From: Winogradskya humida
GTDB lineage: Bacteria > Actinomycetota > Actinomycetes > Mycobacteriales > Micromonosporaceae
Assembly: GCF_016862215.1 (NCBI RefSeq)
Contig: NZ_BOMN01000022.1
Coordinates: 62,001-126,000, forward strand
Reading direction: 5' to 3'
DNA length: 64,000 nt
The position numbers were made by a program, and so were the translations under genes. Positions within the stretch are counted from its first letter, which is position 1. Every line of letters begins with the position of its first letter. This document shows, in pieces, positions 9,295-17,595 of this stretch. Below the pieces are notes generated by a model, which made no database searches, was not told the DNA's origin, and was given only the letters and a program-made list of their open reading frames with translations.

Positions 9295-10319
9295 GTGGCG
9301 TTGCGGTCCACCTGAACGAGCTGCGCCGCAGCTTCGGCGGCGTGCCCGCCCTCGACGGGCTCGACCTGCACATCGAGCCGGGCGAGCTGATCGCCCTGCT
9401 CGGCCCGTCCGGCTGCGGCAAGACCACCGCGCTGCGCATCCTCGCCGGGCTGGAGGACGCGGACACCGGCCGGGTGCTGGTCGGCGGCAAGGACATCACC
9501 GCGCTGCCCGCGAGCAAACGGGACATGGGGATGGTGTTCCAGGCGTACAGCCTCTTCCCGCACCTGACCGCCCTGGAGAACGTCCAGTTCGGCCTGAAAC
9601 TGCGCCGCCGCAAGGACACCAGCCGCGCCGCCGAGATGCTCGACCTCGTCGGCATCGGCACGCACGGAGCCCGCTACCCGCACCAGCTCTCCGGCGGACA
9701 GCAGCAACGGGTCGCCCTGGCCCGGGCCCTCGCCATCGAACCGCAGGTCCTGCTGCTCGACGAGCCGCTGTCCGCCCTGGACGCCAAGGTCCGCGTGCAG
9801 CTGCGCGACGAGATCCGCCGCATCCAGACCGAGGTCGGCACGACCACCCTGTTCGTCACCCACGACCAGGAGGAGGCCCTCGCCATCGCGGACCGGGTCG
9901 GCGTCATGCGCGCCGGCCGCCTCGAGCAGCTCGCCGCCCCGCCGGAGGTCTACCTGCGCCCGGCCAGCGCGTTCGTCGCCGACTTCGTGGGTCTCAGCAA
10001 CCGCCTGCCGGGCCGCCTCGACGGCGATGCCGTCGAAGTCCTGGGCACGCGCCTGCCGTTGGTCCAGCAGGCGACCGGCGGCCCCGAGGTCATCGCTCTG
10101 GTACGCCCGGAGTCCGTCATCGTCGTCCCCGACCCCGCCGGCGACGCCACGGTCCTCTCCACCGCGTTCCTCGGCCCGACCAGCCGCGTCACCGTCAGCC
10201 GCGGCGAGGACGTGATCGTCGCCCAGATCAGCGGCGAACTCCTGGCCGGCCTCCCCGCCGGCGCCCCCGTCCGGGTGGAACTCCGCCCGGTCGCGGTCGC
10301 CCTGCAGGACGCCGCTTAG
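9291..10319 (+). CDS. ABC importer ATPase
   Basis: A 342-residue ATPase that powers the importer. It has Walker A GPSGCGKTT, Q-loop VFQAYSLFP, signature LSGGQQQR, Walker B LLLDEPLSALD and H-loop FVTHDQ. A C-terminal TOBE-like domain (from about residue 240) is typical of the PotA/FbpC/PhnT group. All catalytic residues are present. The ATG overlaps the previous stop codon (ATGA), with GAAAGG upstream. A large hairpin closes the operon. Confidence 0.93.
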   Translation: MSGVAVHLNELRRSFGGVPALDGLDLHIEPGELIALLGPSGCGKTTALRILAGLEDADTGRVLVGGKDITALPASKRDMGMVFQAYSLFPHLTALENVQFGLKLRRRKDTSRAAEMLDLVGIGTHGARYPHQLSGGQQQRVALARALAIEPQVLLLDEPLSALDAKVRVQLRDEIRRIQTEVGTTTLFVTHDQEEALAIADRVGVMRAGRLEQLAAPPEVYLRPASAFVADFVGLSNRLPGRLDGDAVEVLGTRLPLVQQATGGPEVIALVRPESVIVVPDPAGDATVLSTAFLGPTSRVTVSRGEDVIVAQISGELLAGLPAGAPVRVELRPVAVALQDAA

Positions 10320-10324
10320 CCCTG

Positions 10325-10378
10325 CACCCAGATCGGCTCTCTCACCCAGATCGGCTTTCTCACCCGGATCGGTGAGGT
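10325..10378. repeat. three tandem 18-bp repeats
   Basis: CACCCAGATCGGCTCTCT at 10325, CACCCAGATCGGCTTTCT at 10343 and the diverged CACCCGGATCGGTGAGGT at 10361. The third copy also forms the left arm of the following hairpin. Confidence 0.85.
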
Positions 10379-10428
10379 GCCGGCCCGGCGGACAATGACC
10401 GTCGCGGCCGGCCTCACCGATCCGGGTG
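10361..10428 (+). terminator. long hairpin after the ABC importer operon
   Basis: CACCCGGATCGGTGAGG (10361-10377) is perfectly complementary to 10412-10428. After a 2-nt bulge the stem continues with CCGGCC/GGCCGG. There is no T-run, as is common for actinobacterial terminators. Confidence 0.6.
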
Positions 10429-10441
10429 GTCCGCCGGGCGC

Positions 10442-10531
10442 CGAAACCCGTCCTGGCCCGACTACGCCGGCTACCGCGCGTCCCTGAGCCGCGAACTCCC
10501 GATGTTCCTCCTTGAACCGCTGACCCCGTAG
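10442..10531 (+). pseudogene. 3' relic of a deazaflavin-type nitroreductase-family gene
   Basis: In one frame the 30 codons read SWPDYAGYRASLSRELPM, then FLLEPLTP and a TAG stop. This closely matches the C-terminus of the intact oxidoreductase at 13743-14186 (FWPHFPEYRARAGREIPM then FLLEPLT). No start codon or upstream part of the protein is present, so it is a truncated remnant. It lies 3' of the LAL regulator gene, while the intact gene lies at its other end. Confidence 0.75.
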
Positions 10532-10561
10532 ATTCCTGCCCGGCCGCCAGCGTTCCCGACG

Positions 10562-10624
10562 GCGACGTGGTTCGCCCTGCGCGCGACGTGGTTCGCCCTG
10601 TGCGCGACGTGGTTCGCCCTGCGC
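10562..10624. repeat. three tandem 21-bp repeats
   Basis: GCGACGTGGTTCGCCCTGCGC at 10562-10582 and 10604-10624, with a one-base variant (CTGTGC) at 10583-10603. The unit length is a multiple of three and can be read as a peptide repeat on either strand, but no supported gene covers it. Confidence 0.9.
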
Positions 10625-10823
10625 GGCGAGACCTGAGCGTGAGAGCTGGGATGCGCAGGGTGAGGCCGCGAAAATAATGTCTTACAGCGCCAGACGTGAT
10701 GGTGCGCCCGGATCAGCTTTCGATCAACTTTGTTGGGCTCTGGGCTCCAAATGCACAATGTTTCTGCGCCCACGCCAAGTTGAGTTTGGGCGTACTCACG
10801 CTCTGTATGGCACGTCGCTCTTA
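10625..10823. other. non-coding stretch downstream of the LAL gene
   Basis: About 200 bp of noticeably lower GC than its surroundings. I see no convincing gene, hairpin or promoter in it. Together with the repeats and the pseudogene it makes a 504-bp gap between the ABC operon and the LAL regulator. Confidence 0.5.
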
Positions 10824-13625
10824 TCAGCGGCGGGTGTCGAGCGCCGCGTGGACCGCGTTGGCGACCTGGACGCGGGAGGTGACGTCCAGCTTGCGGAAGA
10901 TCGAGCGGATGTGGGTGGCGATCGTGTTGGAGGAGACGACGAGGTGGGCGGCGGCGGAGCGGTTGGTGTGGCCGTCGGCGATCAGGAGGGCGACTCGTTG
11001 CTCGGCGGGGGTCAGGGAGTGCCAGCCGGCTGCGGGGCGGGGTGGGGTGGTGGGCCAGCGGCGGCGGCGTACGCCCGCGTCCTGCTGGAGCCGTTGGGTG
11101 GCCTTCGCGCGGCCGTGGGCGCCCATGGCGGTGAAGGTTTCCCAGGCCTCGTCGAGAACGGCGACTCCGTGGTCGCTGTCGCCGGCGGCCAGCAGCGCGC
11201 GGCCCAGTTCCAGGTAGGCCGTGGCGCGGATCGAGGGACGGGGGGAGTCCCGCAGCAACGCCACGCCGTGCTGCATCCGGGGGAGGTCGCCATCGGTCAG
11301 GCCCTGGACCAGCGCGGCGACGCCTAGGTTCGTGCGGACCCGCGGGTTGCGGCCGGCCAGTTCCTGGGCCTGGGTGGTGAGCTCGGCGGCCAGCTCGGTG
11401 TCGCCGCCCGCGACGGCGATCGGGGTGATCTCGAGGAACCAGGTCGGCTGCCAGCGCCAGCGGTGCCGCAGGAAACGGCCGGGCTCGAGCATGGCGTGCA
11501 CGGTCCGCAGGGCTGTTGGCGCGTCGTTCTCGGACGCTGCGAGCAGGGCCTGGGCGTGTCGTTGCAGGAACGGCGTACCCCGATCGGTGTGGCCTGCCGG
11601 GGGGATGACCCGGCGCAGCTGGTCGCGGGCGGTGTCGTACTCGCCGCGGAGCTGGGCGATCCGGCCGAGCAGGACCCGGGCCTCGTTGTGGAACGTCAGC
11701 TGCTTGAGGTCGTCGCCGAGGCGGAGCAGGGTGTGGGCGGCGGTCTCGGCGTCGTCGAGGTGCCCGACGCAGAAGTCCTGCCACATCTGCGCGAAGTGGT
11801 ACGTGTAGACGCGCGCCGACGAGCTCGGCAGCTCCAGTTCGGCCCGGATCTCGTTGAGCAGCCCGGCACTCTCGTCGTAGCGGTCGAGCAGTTGCAGCGA
11901 CAGCACCTCGTCGGCGAAGTAGCGCGCGGCGGTGAGCGTACGCAACTCCCGGAAGTGTTCCAGCGCGTCGTCGTTGCGGCCGTCGTTGCGGGCGATCTCG
12001 CCGAGAGCACGCCGCGCGGTGATCCGGGCGCGGTCGTCGCCGGTCTCCTCGGCTGCCGCCAGCGCTGCCCGGCCTGCGGCCCAGGCGGTGCCGGACTCCT
12101 CCGTGGACAGCGCCAGCGCCCGCTGTGCCGACAACCTGACCCGTAGAGCGGACGGTACGCCGTCCCGCGCGAGCGCCGCCTCGACCCGCCGCCGGATCCG
12201 GGGCAGCTGACCGGTGCTCCACAGCGGATCCGCTGCCCGATCCTCGACCTCCGCCGCCTGATCGGCCGGCAGACCGCCCCCGAGCAGCGTGTCGGCGAGG
12301 GTCAGCGCCTCCTCGGTGTGCCCGGCGGCGGCCAGGATCTCGATCGCCTCGATCCCGAGCCGGGGGCGTCCCGGGTCGCGGACCGGCAGCAGCGCGAACG
12401 CCTGCCTGATCAGCGCGGCCGCCTCAGCGGGGAGCACCGCCGGTGGCCCGATGGCGGCGTCGCGCAGCACCATGGCGGCCCGTACGTCGCCCGGCTCGGC
12501 GTCGGCCAGCACGTGCGGGACGGCGTCGAGGGGGCGGCCTCCGGCGGCGAGCAGGTGATCGGCGGCGGCGCGGTGCATCGCGCGGCGTACGGAAGCGGGG
12601 ATGTCCGCGTAGACGGCCTGGCGCAGCAGGTCGTGCCGGAACGTGATCCGGCGGCCGTCGTCGGCGATGATCCCGTCGCGCAGCGCCGGTGCCAGCCACG
12701 GCAGCACGGTCTCCGCCGCGGGCGCGTCGAGCAGGGCAGCCGCGTCGTCCACACCGAACGTACGCCCCAGCACCGCACCTGCCCGCAGCATCCGCAACGT
12801 CTCCGGCGGCAGCGTCCGCAGCCGGTGCCTGACCCGGCGAACCAGATTTCCGGGCAGTTCCGCGCCGGGTGAAGAGCCGGGTGAAGTGCCGGATGAAGTG
12901 CTGGGGGAGGAGCCGGGTGACGTGCTCGGGGAGGCGCCGCCGGTCAGCAGCTCGATCGCCAGGAACGGGCTACCGGCCGCGTCCCGCAGCAGGGCGGCGA
13001 GCCGCTCGTCCGGCCCGGTGCCGAGATGGTCGACGGCGAGCTGCGTCACCGCGGCAGCGGTCAGCGGCCCGAGCTCCACGCGCAGAACCGGGAGGTCCCG
13101 GGCCGCCGCCGCGGCGATGTCCTCGCCGTGCCCGTCGGAGTCGGGGCGGGTGGTGAACACCCAGACGATCGGCGAACCGGCCAGCCTGCCGGGCAGCATC
13201 CGCAGCGCGAACAGGGTCACGGCGTCGGCCCACTGCAGGTCGTCGACGCCGATCAGCAGCGGCGACGCGGCCGCCCGTTTCTCGAGGGCGTCGGCGATCC
13301 GGTCCACCAGCCAGAGCTGCCGGGTCTCGAACTCGGCGAGCCCGTGGAAGACGTCGTCGTCCAGCAGCGGCGCCGGCCCGGAGCGCAGCGCCGTCAGCAG
13401 CGGCACCAGCGCCGCGATCCGGTCGGACTCCTCCGCCTTGCCGAGCCCGTAGCCGAACCCACGCGCGGACGCCTCCGCGGCGATCGTCTCGGCGAGCGCC
13501 GTCTTGCCGATGCCGGGCTCACCGGCGACCAGGATCATCGACCCGACCCCGCGCGTGGCCCGGTCGAGCGCCTGCTGAGCCGCCCGCAGCTCGTCGGAGC
13601 GCCCCCGCAGAACCCGGCCGATCAT
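10824..13625 (-). CDS. LAL-type LuxR transcriptional regulator (AAA ATPase)
   Basis: A 933-residue regulator of the large ATP-binding LuxR class. The N-terminal ATPase has Walker A GEPGIGKT (residues 35-42) and Walker B LLIGVDDLQWAD. The middle is helical and TPR-like. The C-terminal 65 residues are a LuxR helix-turn-helix (LTPAEQRVALLIADGHTNRSAAAHL). A Ser/Pro/Gly-rich insert (about residues 230-260) is encoded by short imperfect repeats around 12865-12945. ATG 13625 has GAGGGG about 6 nt upstream. The gene is divergent from the deazaflavin oxidoreductase-SDR pair, the most likely target, though its inducer is unknown. Confidence 0.9.
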   Translation of the reverse strand: MIGRVLRGRSDELRAAQQALDRATRGVGSMILVAGEPGIGKTALAETIAAEASARGFGYGLGKAEESDRIAALVPLLTALRSGPAPLLDDDVFHGLAEFETRQLWLVDRIADALEKRAAASPLLIGVDDLQWADAVTLFALRMLPGRLAGSPIVWVFTTRPDSDGHGEDIAAAAARDLPVLRVELGPLTAAAVTQLAVDHLGTGPDERLAALLRDAAGSPFLAIELLTGGASPSTSPGSSPSTSSGTSPGSSPGAELPGNLVRRVRHRLRTLPPETLRMLRAGAVLGRTFGVDDAAALLDAPAAETVLPWLAPALRDGIIADDGRRITFRHDLLRQAVYADIPASVRRAMHRAAADHLLAAGGRPLDAVPHVLADAEPGDVRAAMVLRDAAIGPPAVLPAEAAALIRQAFALLPVRDPGRPRLGIEAIEILAAAGHTEEALTLADTLLGGGLPADQAAEVEDRAADPLWSTGQLPRIRRRVEAALARDGVPSALRVRLSAQRALALSTEESGTAWAAGRAALAAAEETGDDRARITARRALGEIARNDGRNDDALEHFRELRTLTAARYFADEVLSLQLLDRYDESAGLLNEIRAELELPSSSARVYTYHFAQMWQDFCVGHLDDAETAAHTLLRLGDDLKQLTFHNEARVLLGRIAQLRGEYDTARDQLRRVIPPAGHTDRGTPFLQRHAQALLAASENDAPTALRTVHAMLEPGRFLRHRWRWQPTWFLEITPIAVAGGDTELAAELTTQAQELAGRNPRVRTNLGVAALVQGLTDGDLPRMQHGVALLRDSPRPSIRATAYLELGRALLAAGDSDHGVAVLDEAWETFTAMGAHGRAKATQRLQQDAGVRRRRWPTTPPRPAAGWHSLTPAEQRVALLIADGHTNRSAAAHLVVSSNTIATHIRSIFRKLDVTSRVQVANAVHAALDTRR

Positions 13626-13742
13626 GCTGCGCCCCTCACCATCTCTGACGAGGAACCCGCTCGCCGCCGCGGCCCGTACCGGCGGCCGATCTCATCATTG
13701 CAGGTGGTTCATCGCGCACCGGCCGATGGTTGTCTTGCCGGG

Positions 13743-14186
13743 ATGAACGACTACGAACCGAGCCCCACCACCAGCGTGCGCGACCAGGTCGCGCTCTACG
13801 AGGCAACCGGGGGCCGTGAGGGCAACACCCTCGAGGGCCGCCCGGTGGTCATCCTCACCACCACCGGCGCCCGCTCCGGCAGGATCCGCAAGACCCCCGT
13901 CATGCGGATCGTGCGGGACGGCATCTACGTGGCGGTCGCCTCGGCGGGCGGCGCACCGGAGCACCCGGCCTGGTACCACAACCTCGTCGCGGAGCCGCTC
14001 GCCGAGCTGCAGGACGGGACCGGCCACCACGCCGTCCGGGCCCGCGAGATCCACGGCGCCGAGAAGGACCGCTGGTGGGTCGTGGCCGAGTCGTTCTGGC
14101 CGCATTTCCCCGAGTACCGGGCGCGAGCGGGCCGGGAGATCCCGATGTTCCTGCTCGAGCCGCTTACCGAACGGACGAACCCATGA
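13743..14186 (+). CDS. nitroreductase-family deazaflavin-dependent oxidoreductase
   Basis: A 147-residue protein of the split-beta-barrel F420-binding family (Ddn-like). It has the typical opening GRPVVILTTTGARSGRIRKTP, the central HPAWYHNLVAEP and the C-terminal FLLEPL. These proteins use cofactor F420 to reduce quinones or nitro-compounds; the substrate here is unknown. It is the first gene of a two-gene unit, and its TGA overlaps the ATG of the SDR gene. A truncated copy of its C-terminus lies at 10442-10531, beyond the divergent LAL regulator. Confidence 0.88.
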   Translation: MNDYEPSPTTSVRDQVALYEATGGREGNTLEGRPVVILTTTGARSGRIRKTPVMRIVRDGIYVAVASAGGAPEHPAWYHNLVAEPLAELQDGTGHHAVRAREIHGAEKDRWWVVAESFWPHFPEYRARAGREIPMFLLEPLTERTNP

Positions 14187-14908
14187 CTGAACTCACCGGC
14201 CGGACCGCACTGGTCACCGGCGCCACCTCCGGCATCGGCAAGGCCACCGCGACGGCGCTCGCGGCCCTCGGCGCCACGGTGATCGTGCACGGCCGCGACC
14301 CGCAGCGCGGTGCCCAGACCGTCAAGGAGATCGAGGCGACCGGCGGCCGGGCCCGCTTCGTGACGGCCGACCTGCGGGACCCCGCCGCGATCACCCGGCT
14401 GGCCCGGGACGCGGGCGAGGTCGACATCCTCGTCAACAACGCCGGCTCGTCCTGGTTCGGCCCGACCGCCGACCTCGACGTCGACACCTACGACCGGCTC
14501 TTCGAGGGCAACGTCCGCTCGGCCTACCTGCTGACCGCGGCGCTCGCCCCGGCGATGGCCGCGCGAGGTGCGGGCAGCATCGTCAACCTCGACAGCATGG
14601 CCGGCACGGTCGGCCTGTCGGGCGGTGCCGCCTACAGCGCCACCAAGGCGTCGATGGCCGCGCTCACCCGCGCGTGGGCGGCAGAGTTCAGCCCCTCCGG
14701 CGTACGCGTCAACGCTGTCGCTCCCGGACCTGTCTACTCCGGCGGCGCCGACACGGCCGTCATCGACAGCCTGGCCACGACGACCCTGCTAGGCCGGGGT
14801 GCCCAGCCCGAGGAGATCGCCGACGTCATCGCCTTCCTCTGCACCCCGCGAGCCGCCTACATCACCGGCGCCACCATCCCCGTCGACGGCGGCCGCACCG
14901 CGGTCTGA
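14183..14908 (+). CDS. SDR-family oxidoreductase
   Basis: A 241-residue classical short-chain dehydrogenase/reductase. It has the nucleotide-binding glycine motif TGATSGIG (residues 10-17), NNAG, and catalytic Tyr-Lys in YSATK with the preceding serine in NLDSMAG. The C-terminal ITGATIPVDGGRTAV is the usual family ending. The HGRD after strand 2 favours NADP(H). It is translationally coupled to the deazaflavin-type enzyme (ATGA overlap), so the two probably act on the same or successive substrates. Confidence 0.9.
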   Translation: MTELTGRTALVTGATSGIGKATATALAALGATVIVHGRDPQRGAQTVKEIEATGGRARFVTADLRDPAAITRLARDAGEVDILVNNAGSSWFGPTADLDVDTYDRLFEGNVRSAYLLTAALAPAMAARGAGSIVNLDSMAGTVGLSGGAAYSATKASMAALTRAWAAEFSPSGVRVNAVAPGPVYSGGADTAVIDSLATTTLLGRGAQPEEIADVIAFLCTPRAAYITGATIPVDGGRTAV

Positions 14909-15007
14909 CGGGCCCGTGGACCTGATCGAAGGCTGAGCCGGCACCACCCGGCAGGCTGTGCGTCGTCGCCTGGTGCCGCGGGGCTGGACGGGAACCGGCC
15001 ACGCCGG

Positions 15008-15667
15008 CTAGGGCTGCTGGCGGCGTTCGAAGGCGTCGAGGATGAGGTCGAGGGCGAATTCGAACTCGTACTGGTCGTCGCAGCCCTGTCCGACGACGGA
15101 GTGCCCGTCGTGGGAGGCGGTGGTGGCCAGTTCGGCGACGTGGGGGAAGTGGGCGGCCAGTTCGGTGGCTGCTGCGGCGAGGGCCTGGGGGTCCGGGGTG
15201 GCCGTGGCGTTGAAGAGCTCCTGGCTGAAGCCGTAGATGCGGCTGCCGAGGGTGTGCATCAGGTGGTGGGTCAGGCCGGCGGACAGGCCGCCGTCGCGGA
15301 AGATGCCGATCATGGCGTTGAGGTACGCGAGGACGGCCGGGGTCGGCGCGGGACGGGATTCGATGATGCGGGATGCCCAGGGGTGGCGGAGCAGGGCGCG
15401 GCGGGCCGAGAGGATCCGGGTGCGGGCTGCGGTCTTCCAGGTCGCGCCGGGGGCCGGGGGCTCGATCTCGGCGAGGATGACGTCGACCATGCCGTCGAGC
15501 AGGTCCTCCTTGCCGGCGACGTGTTTGTAGAGGGCCATCGGGACGACATCGAAATCCTGCGCGAGTTTTCGCATGCTGAGCGAATCGATCCCCGCGGTGT
15601 CGGCGAGGGCGACCGCTCCGAGGAGTACGCGTTCCCTGCTCAGCGGGGTTCTCGCCGAGTTTGTCAT
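15008..15667 (-). CDS. TetR-family repressor
   Basis: A 219-residue regulator with an N-terminal TetR helix-turn-helix (SLSMRKLAQDFDVVPMALYKHVAGKEDLLDGM) and a longer C-terminal ligand domain of the TetR_C type. The open frame extends much further upstream, but ATG 15667 places the HTH at the normal distance from the N-terminus. The gene is divergent from the quinone-oxidoreductase gene, and two 17-bp palindromes lie between them. It therefore most likely represses both itself and its neighbour, with release by a small-molecule ligand. Confidence 0.9.
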   Translation of the reverse strand: MTNSARTPLSRERVLLGAVALADTAGIDSLSMRKLAQDFDVVPMALYKHVAGKEDLLDGMVDVILAEIEPPAPGATWKTAARTRILSARRALLRHPWASRIIESRPAPTPAVLAYLNAMIGIFRDGGLSAGLTHHLMHTLGSRIYGFSQELFNATATPDPQALAAAATELAAHFPHVAELATTASHDGHSVVGQGCDDQYEFEFALDLILDAFERRQQP

Positions 15668-15699
15668 CTGGTCGATCACCCTGTTCCGTGCCGTTGACC

Positions 15700-15749
15700 G
15701 GTGTACGGCGTACACCCTACCCTCGGGGCTTAGGTGTACGCCGTACACC
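15700..15749. promoter_or_regulatory. twin TetR operators
   Basis: GGTGTACGGCGTACACC (15700-15716) and GGTGTACGCCGTACACC (15733-15749) are perfect odd palindromes that differ only in the central base. Their centres are 33 bp apart, about three helical turns, in the divergent tetR/oxidoreductase promoter region. Confidence 0.88.
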
Positions 15750-15764
15750 GCGAGGGGAGGCGCC

Positions 15765-16733
15765 ATGAGAGCGATCGTCCAGGACAGGTACGGGCCGCCT
15801 GGCGTGCTGCGGCTCGGTGAGGAGCGCGAGCCGGTGCCGGGTGCGGGTGACGTGCTGGTGAAGGTGTACGCCGCGTCGCTGAACGCGCGGGACTGGCACA
15901 CGATGCGCGGGGACCCGTACCTGGCGAGGCTTGCTTTCGGGCTGCGGCGGCCGCGGATCCGGATCCGGGGTACGGACTTCGCCGGGCGGGTCGAGCGGGT
16001 GGGTGCGGCGGTCACCCGGTTCCAACCCGGCGACGAGGTGTACGGGGAGGGCGCCGGCGCGTTCGCGGAGCTCGTGTGCGTACCCGAGGATCTGATCGAG
16101 CGGAAACCGGGGAAGTTGACCTTTGTGGAGGCGGCTGCGCTCCCGCTGGCGGCGAACACCGCGCTGACCGGTCTGCGGGGGCTCGGGTCCGGGCAGAAGG
16201 TGCTGGTCAACGGGGCTTCCGGTGGCGTGGGCACGTTCGCCGTCCAGCTCGCCCGCGGCGCCGGTGCCGCGGTGACCGCCGTCTGCAGTGCCCGCAACGC
16301 GGATCTGGTCCGGTCTCTCGGTGCCGGCGAGGTCATCGACTACGCGCAGGAGGACTTCGCCGCCGGGGGCCGGCGTTACGACATGGTGCTCGACCTGGTC
16401 GGCAACCGGTCCCTGGCCGACCTGCGTGGCGTTCTCGCCCCCGGCGGTCTGCTCGTTCTCTCCGGCGGGGGTGTCTACGAGGGCGGGAGCCTGCTGGGCC
16501 CGATGAAGCTCATCATCCGCGCCCGCCTGACAGCTCGCTCCCGCGTCGTCGTCCTCGAGGCGAAGCCGAGCCGGGCGAACCTCGCCGCCCTGCGAGAGCT
16601 GGCCGAGTCGGGCACGCTGACCCCGGTCATCGACCGCACGTACGCGCTGGAGGACGCCGCCGCCGCGATGGACCACCTCGAACGCGAGCACGCCCGCGCG
16701 AAGATCGTCCTCACGATCGTTGACGGTATGTGA
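15765..16733 (+). CDS. NAD(P)-dependent zinc-independent alcohol dehydrogenase / quinone oxidoreductase
   Basis: A 322-residue medium-chain dehydrogenase/reductase. It has a GroES-like N-terminal fold (GTDFAGRVERVGAAVTRFQPGDEVYG) and a Rossmann fold with VNGASGGVGTFAVQLA. Catalytic-zinc ligands are absent, as in quinone oxidoreductases and enoyl reductases. A GGGGAGG ribosome-binding site precedes ATG 15765. Its promoter contains the two TetR palindromes, so it is probably induced by an electrophile or other ligand of the divergent repressor. The stop codon overlaps the next GTG start. Confidence 0.88.
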   Translation: MRAIVQDRYGPPGVLRLGEEREPVPGAGDVLVKVYAASLNARDWHTMRGDPYLARLAFGLRRPRIRIRGTDFAGRVERVGAAVTRFQPGDEVYGEGAGAFAELVCVPEDLIERKPGKLTFVEAAALPLAANTALTGLRGLGSGQKVLVNGASGGVGTFAVQLARGAGAAVTAVCSARNADLVRSLGAGEVIDYAQEDFAAGGRRYDMVLDLVGNRSLADLRGVLAPGGLLVLSGGGVYEGGSLLGPMKLIIRARLTARSRVVVLEAKPSRANLAALRELAESGTLTPVIDRTYALEDAAAAMDHLEREHARAKIVLTIVDGM

Positions 16734-17500
16734 GTACAGAGATCACGAGCGTCCTGGGGTTCGGCGCGGAGCTGGAGCGGCTCAGGGCGCGGCACGCGGA
16801 GCTCAACAAGCAGCCGCCGTTGACGCCCGGGGAGATCACCGAGCGGGCGCGGCTCAGCTCGGCGGAGACGGTCGCCGCGTATCTCGCCGGGACCGCGCTG
16901 CCGGGGCCGGCGATCCTGGACCGGCTGACCGTCCTGTTCGGTGCCAGCCCGGGCGAACGCCGGCGGCTGAACGAGATCCGCGACCGGCTCGCCGCGGAGG
17001 CCGATCCCGGGGGCGAACCGGTGCGCGGCAACCGGCTGACCACGAAAACCGTTCTGGGGTTGTCGGCCGTGGCCGTGGTGATCGCCATCGCCACGACGGC
17101 GCTGTTCAACCTGCCGGCCGCGGAGCCTCAGGGTGGCAAGCTCGGTGCCGCACACGATGGTCCGGCTGCTGACTGCGTACCCCTCACGGTCTGGACCCAT
17201 CGGTTTGATCCGGGTTTCGAGGGTGACGTCTATGTCCTGGTGGCGGATTTCGGCAGCGTCACCCGCACAGCGTCGGTCGACCTGGTCCGCGCGGGGAAGC
17301 ACTGGCGGCGGACCGTCGACGTGCACCCGGGAGTGCCGGCGCAGGGGACCGGCGGGACGATGCTGGCGTTCGCGAACGATCCGGGCGCCCCGGACGTGAC
17401 CCTGCGCAGCGATCCGGCCCTGTGCGCGGCGTTCGGCACGTCGTCGACCGAACCCGCCGCGGTGCCGGCGCTCTACCTGCGGGTCGACGGCTGGACATGA
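16730..17500 (+). CDS. membrane-anchored protein with N-terminal HTH-like domain
   Basis: A 256-residue protein of unknown function. Residues 1-85 resemble a short Xre-like helix-turn-helix region (LTPGEITERARLSSAETVAAYLAGTALPG). A single transmembrane segment (about residues 105-125, LGLSAVAVVIAIATTALFNL) follows, then an extracytoplasmic domain with two cysteines. Such HTH-TM-exported proteins are common in actinomycetes. GTG 16730 overlaps the previous stop (GTGA), so it is cotranscribed with the oxidoreductase. Confidence 0.7.
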   Translation: MSTEITSVLGFGAELERLRARHAELNKQPPLTPGEITERARLSSAETVAAYLAGTALPGPAILDRLTVLFGASPGERRRLNEIRDRLAAEADPGGEPVRGNRLTTKTVLGLSAVAVVIAIATTALFNLPAAEPQGGKLGAAHDGPAADCVPLTVWTHRFDPGFEGDVYVLVADFGSVTRTASVDLVRAGKHWRRTVDVHPGVPAQGTGGTMLAFANDPGAPDVTLRSDPALCAAFGTSSTEPAAVPALYLRVDGWT

Positions 17501-17595
17501 AACCTTCCGTACTGAGCCCTATCGAAGTGACGATCATTGATGTCAGACTTCGGCGCGACGCGGCGCTCGGCCGGTCTGCGACGAGAAGGTGATCG

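Noticed and set aside
10471..12222. A 583-codon minus-strand frame across the repeats and the LAL gene
   Set aside because: It is a shadow frame of the LAL gene. Its NHVARRA-like repeat is just the 21-bp tandem repeat translated.
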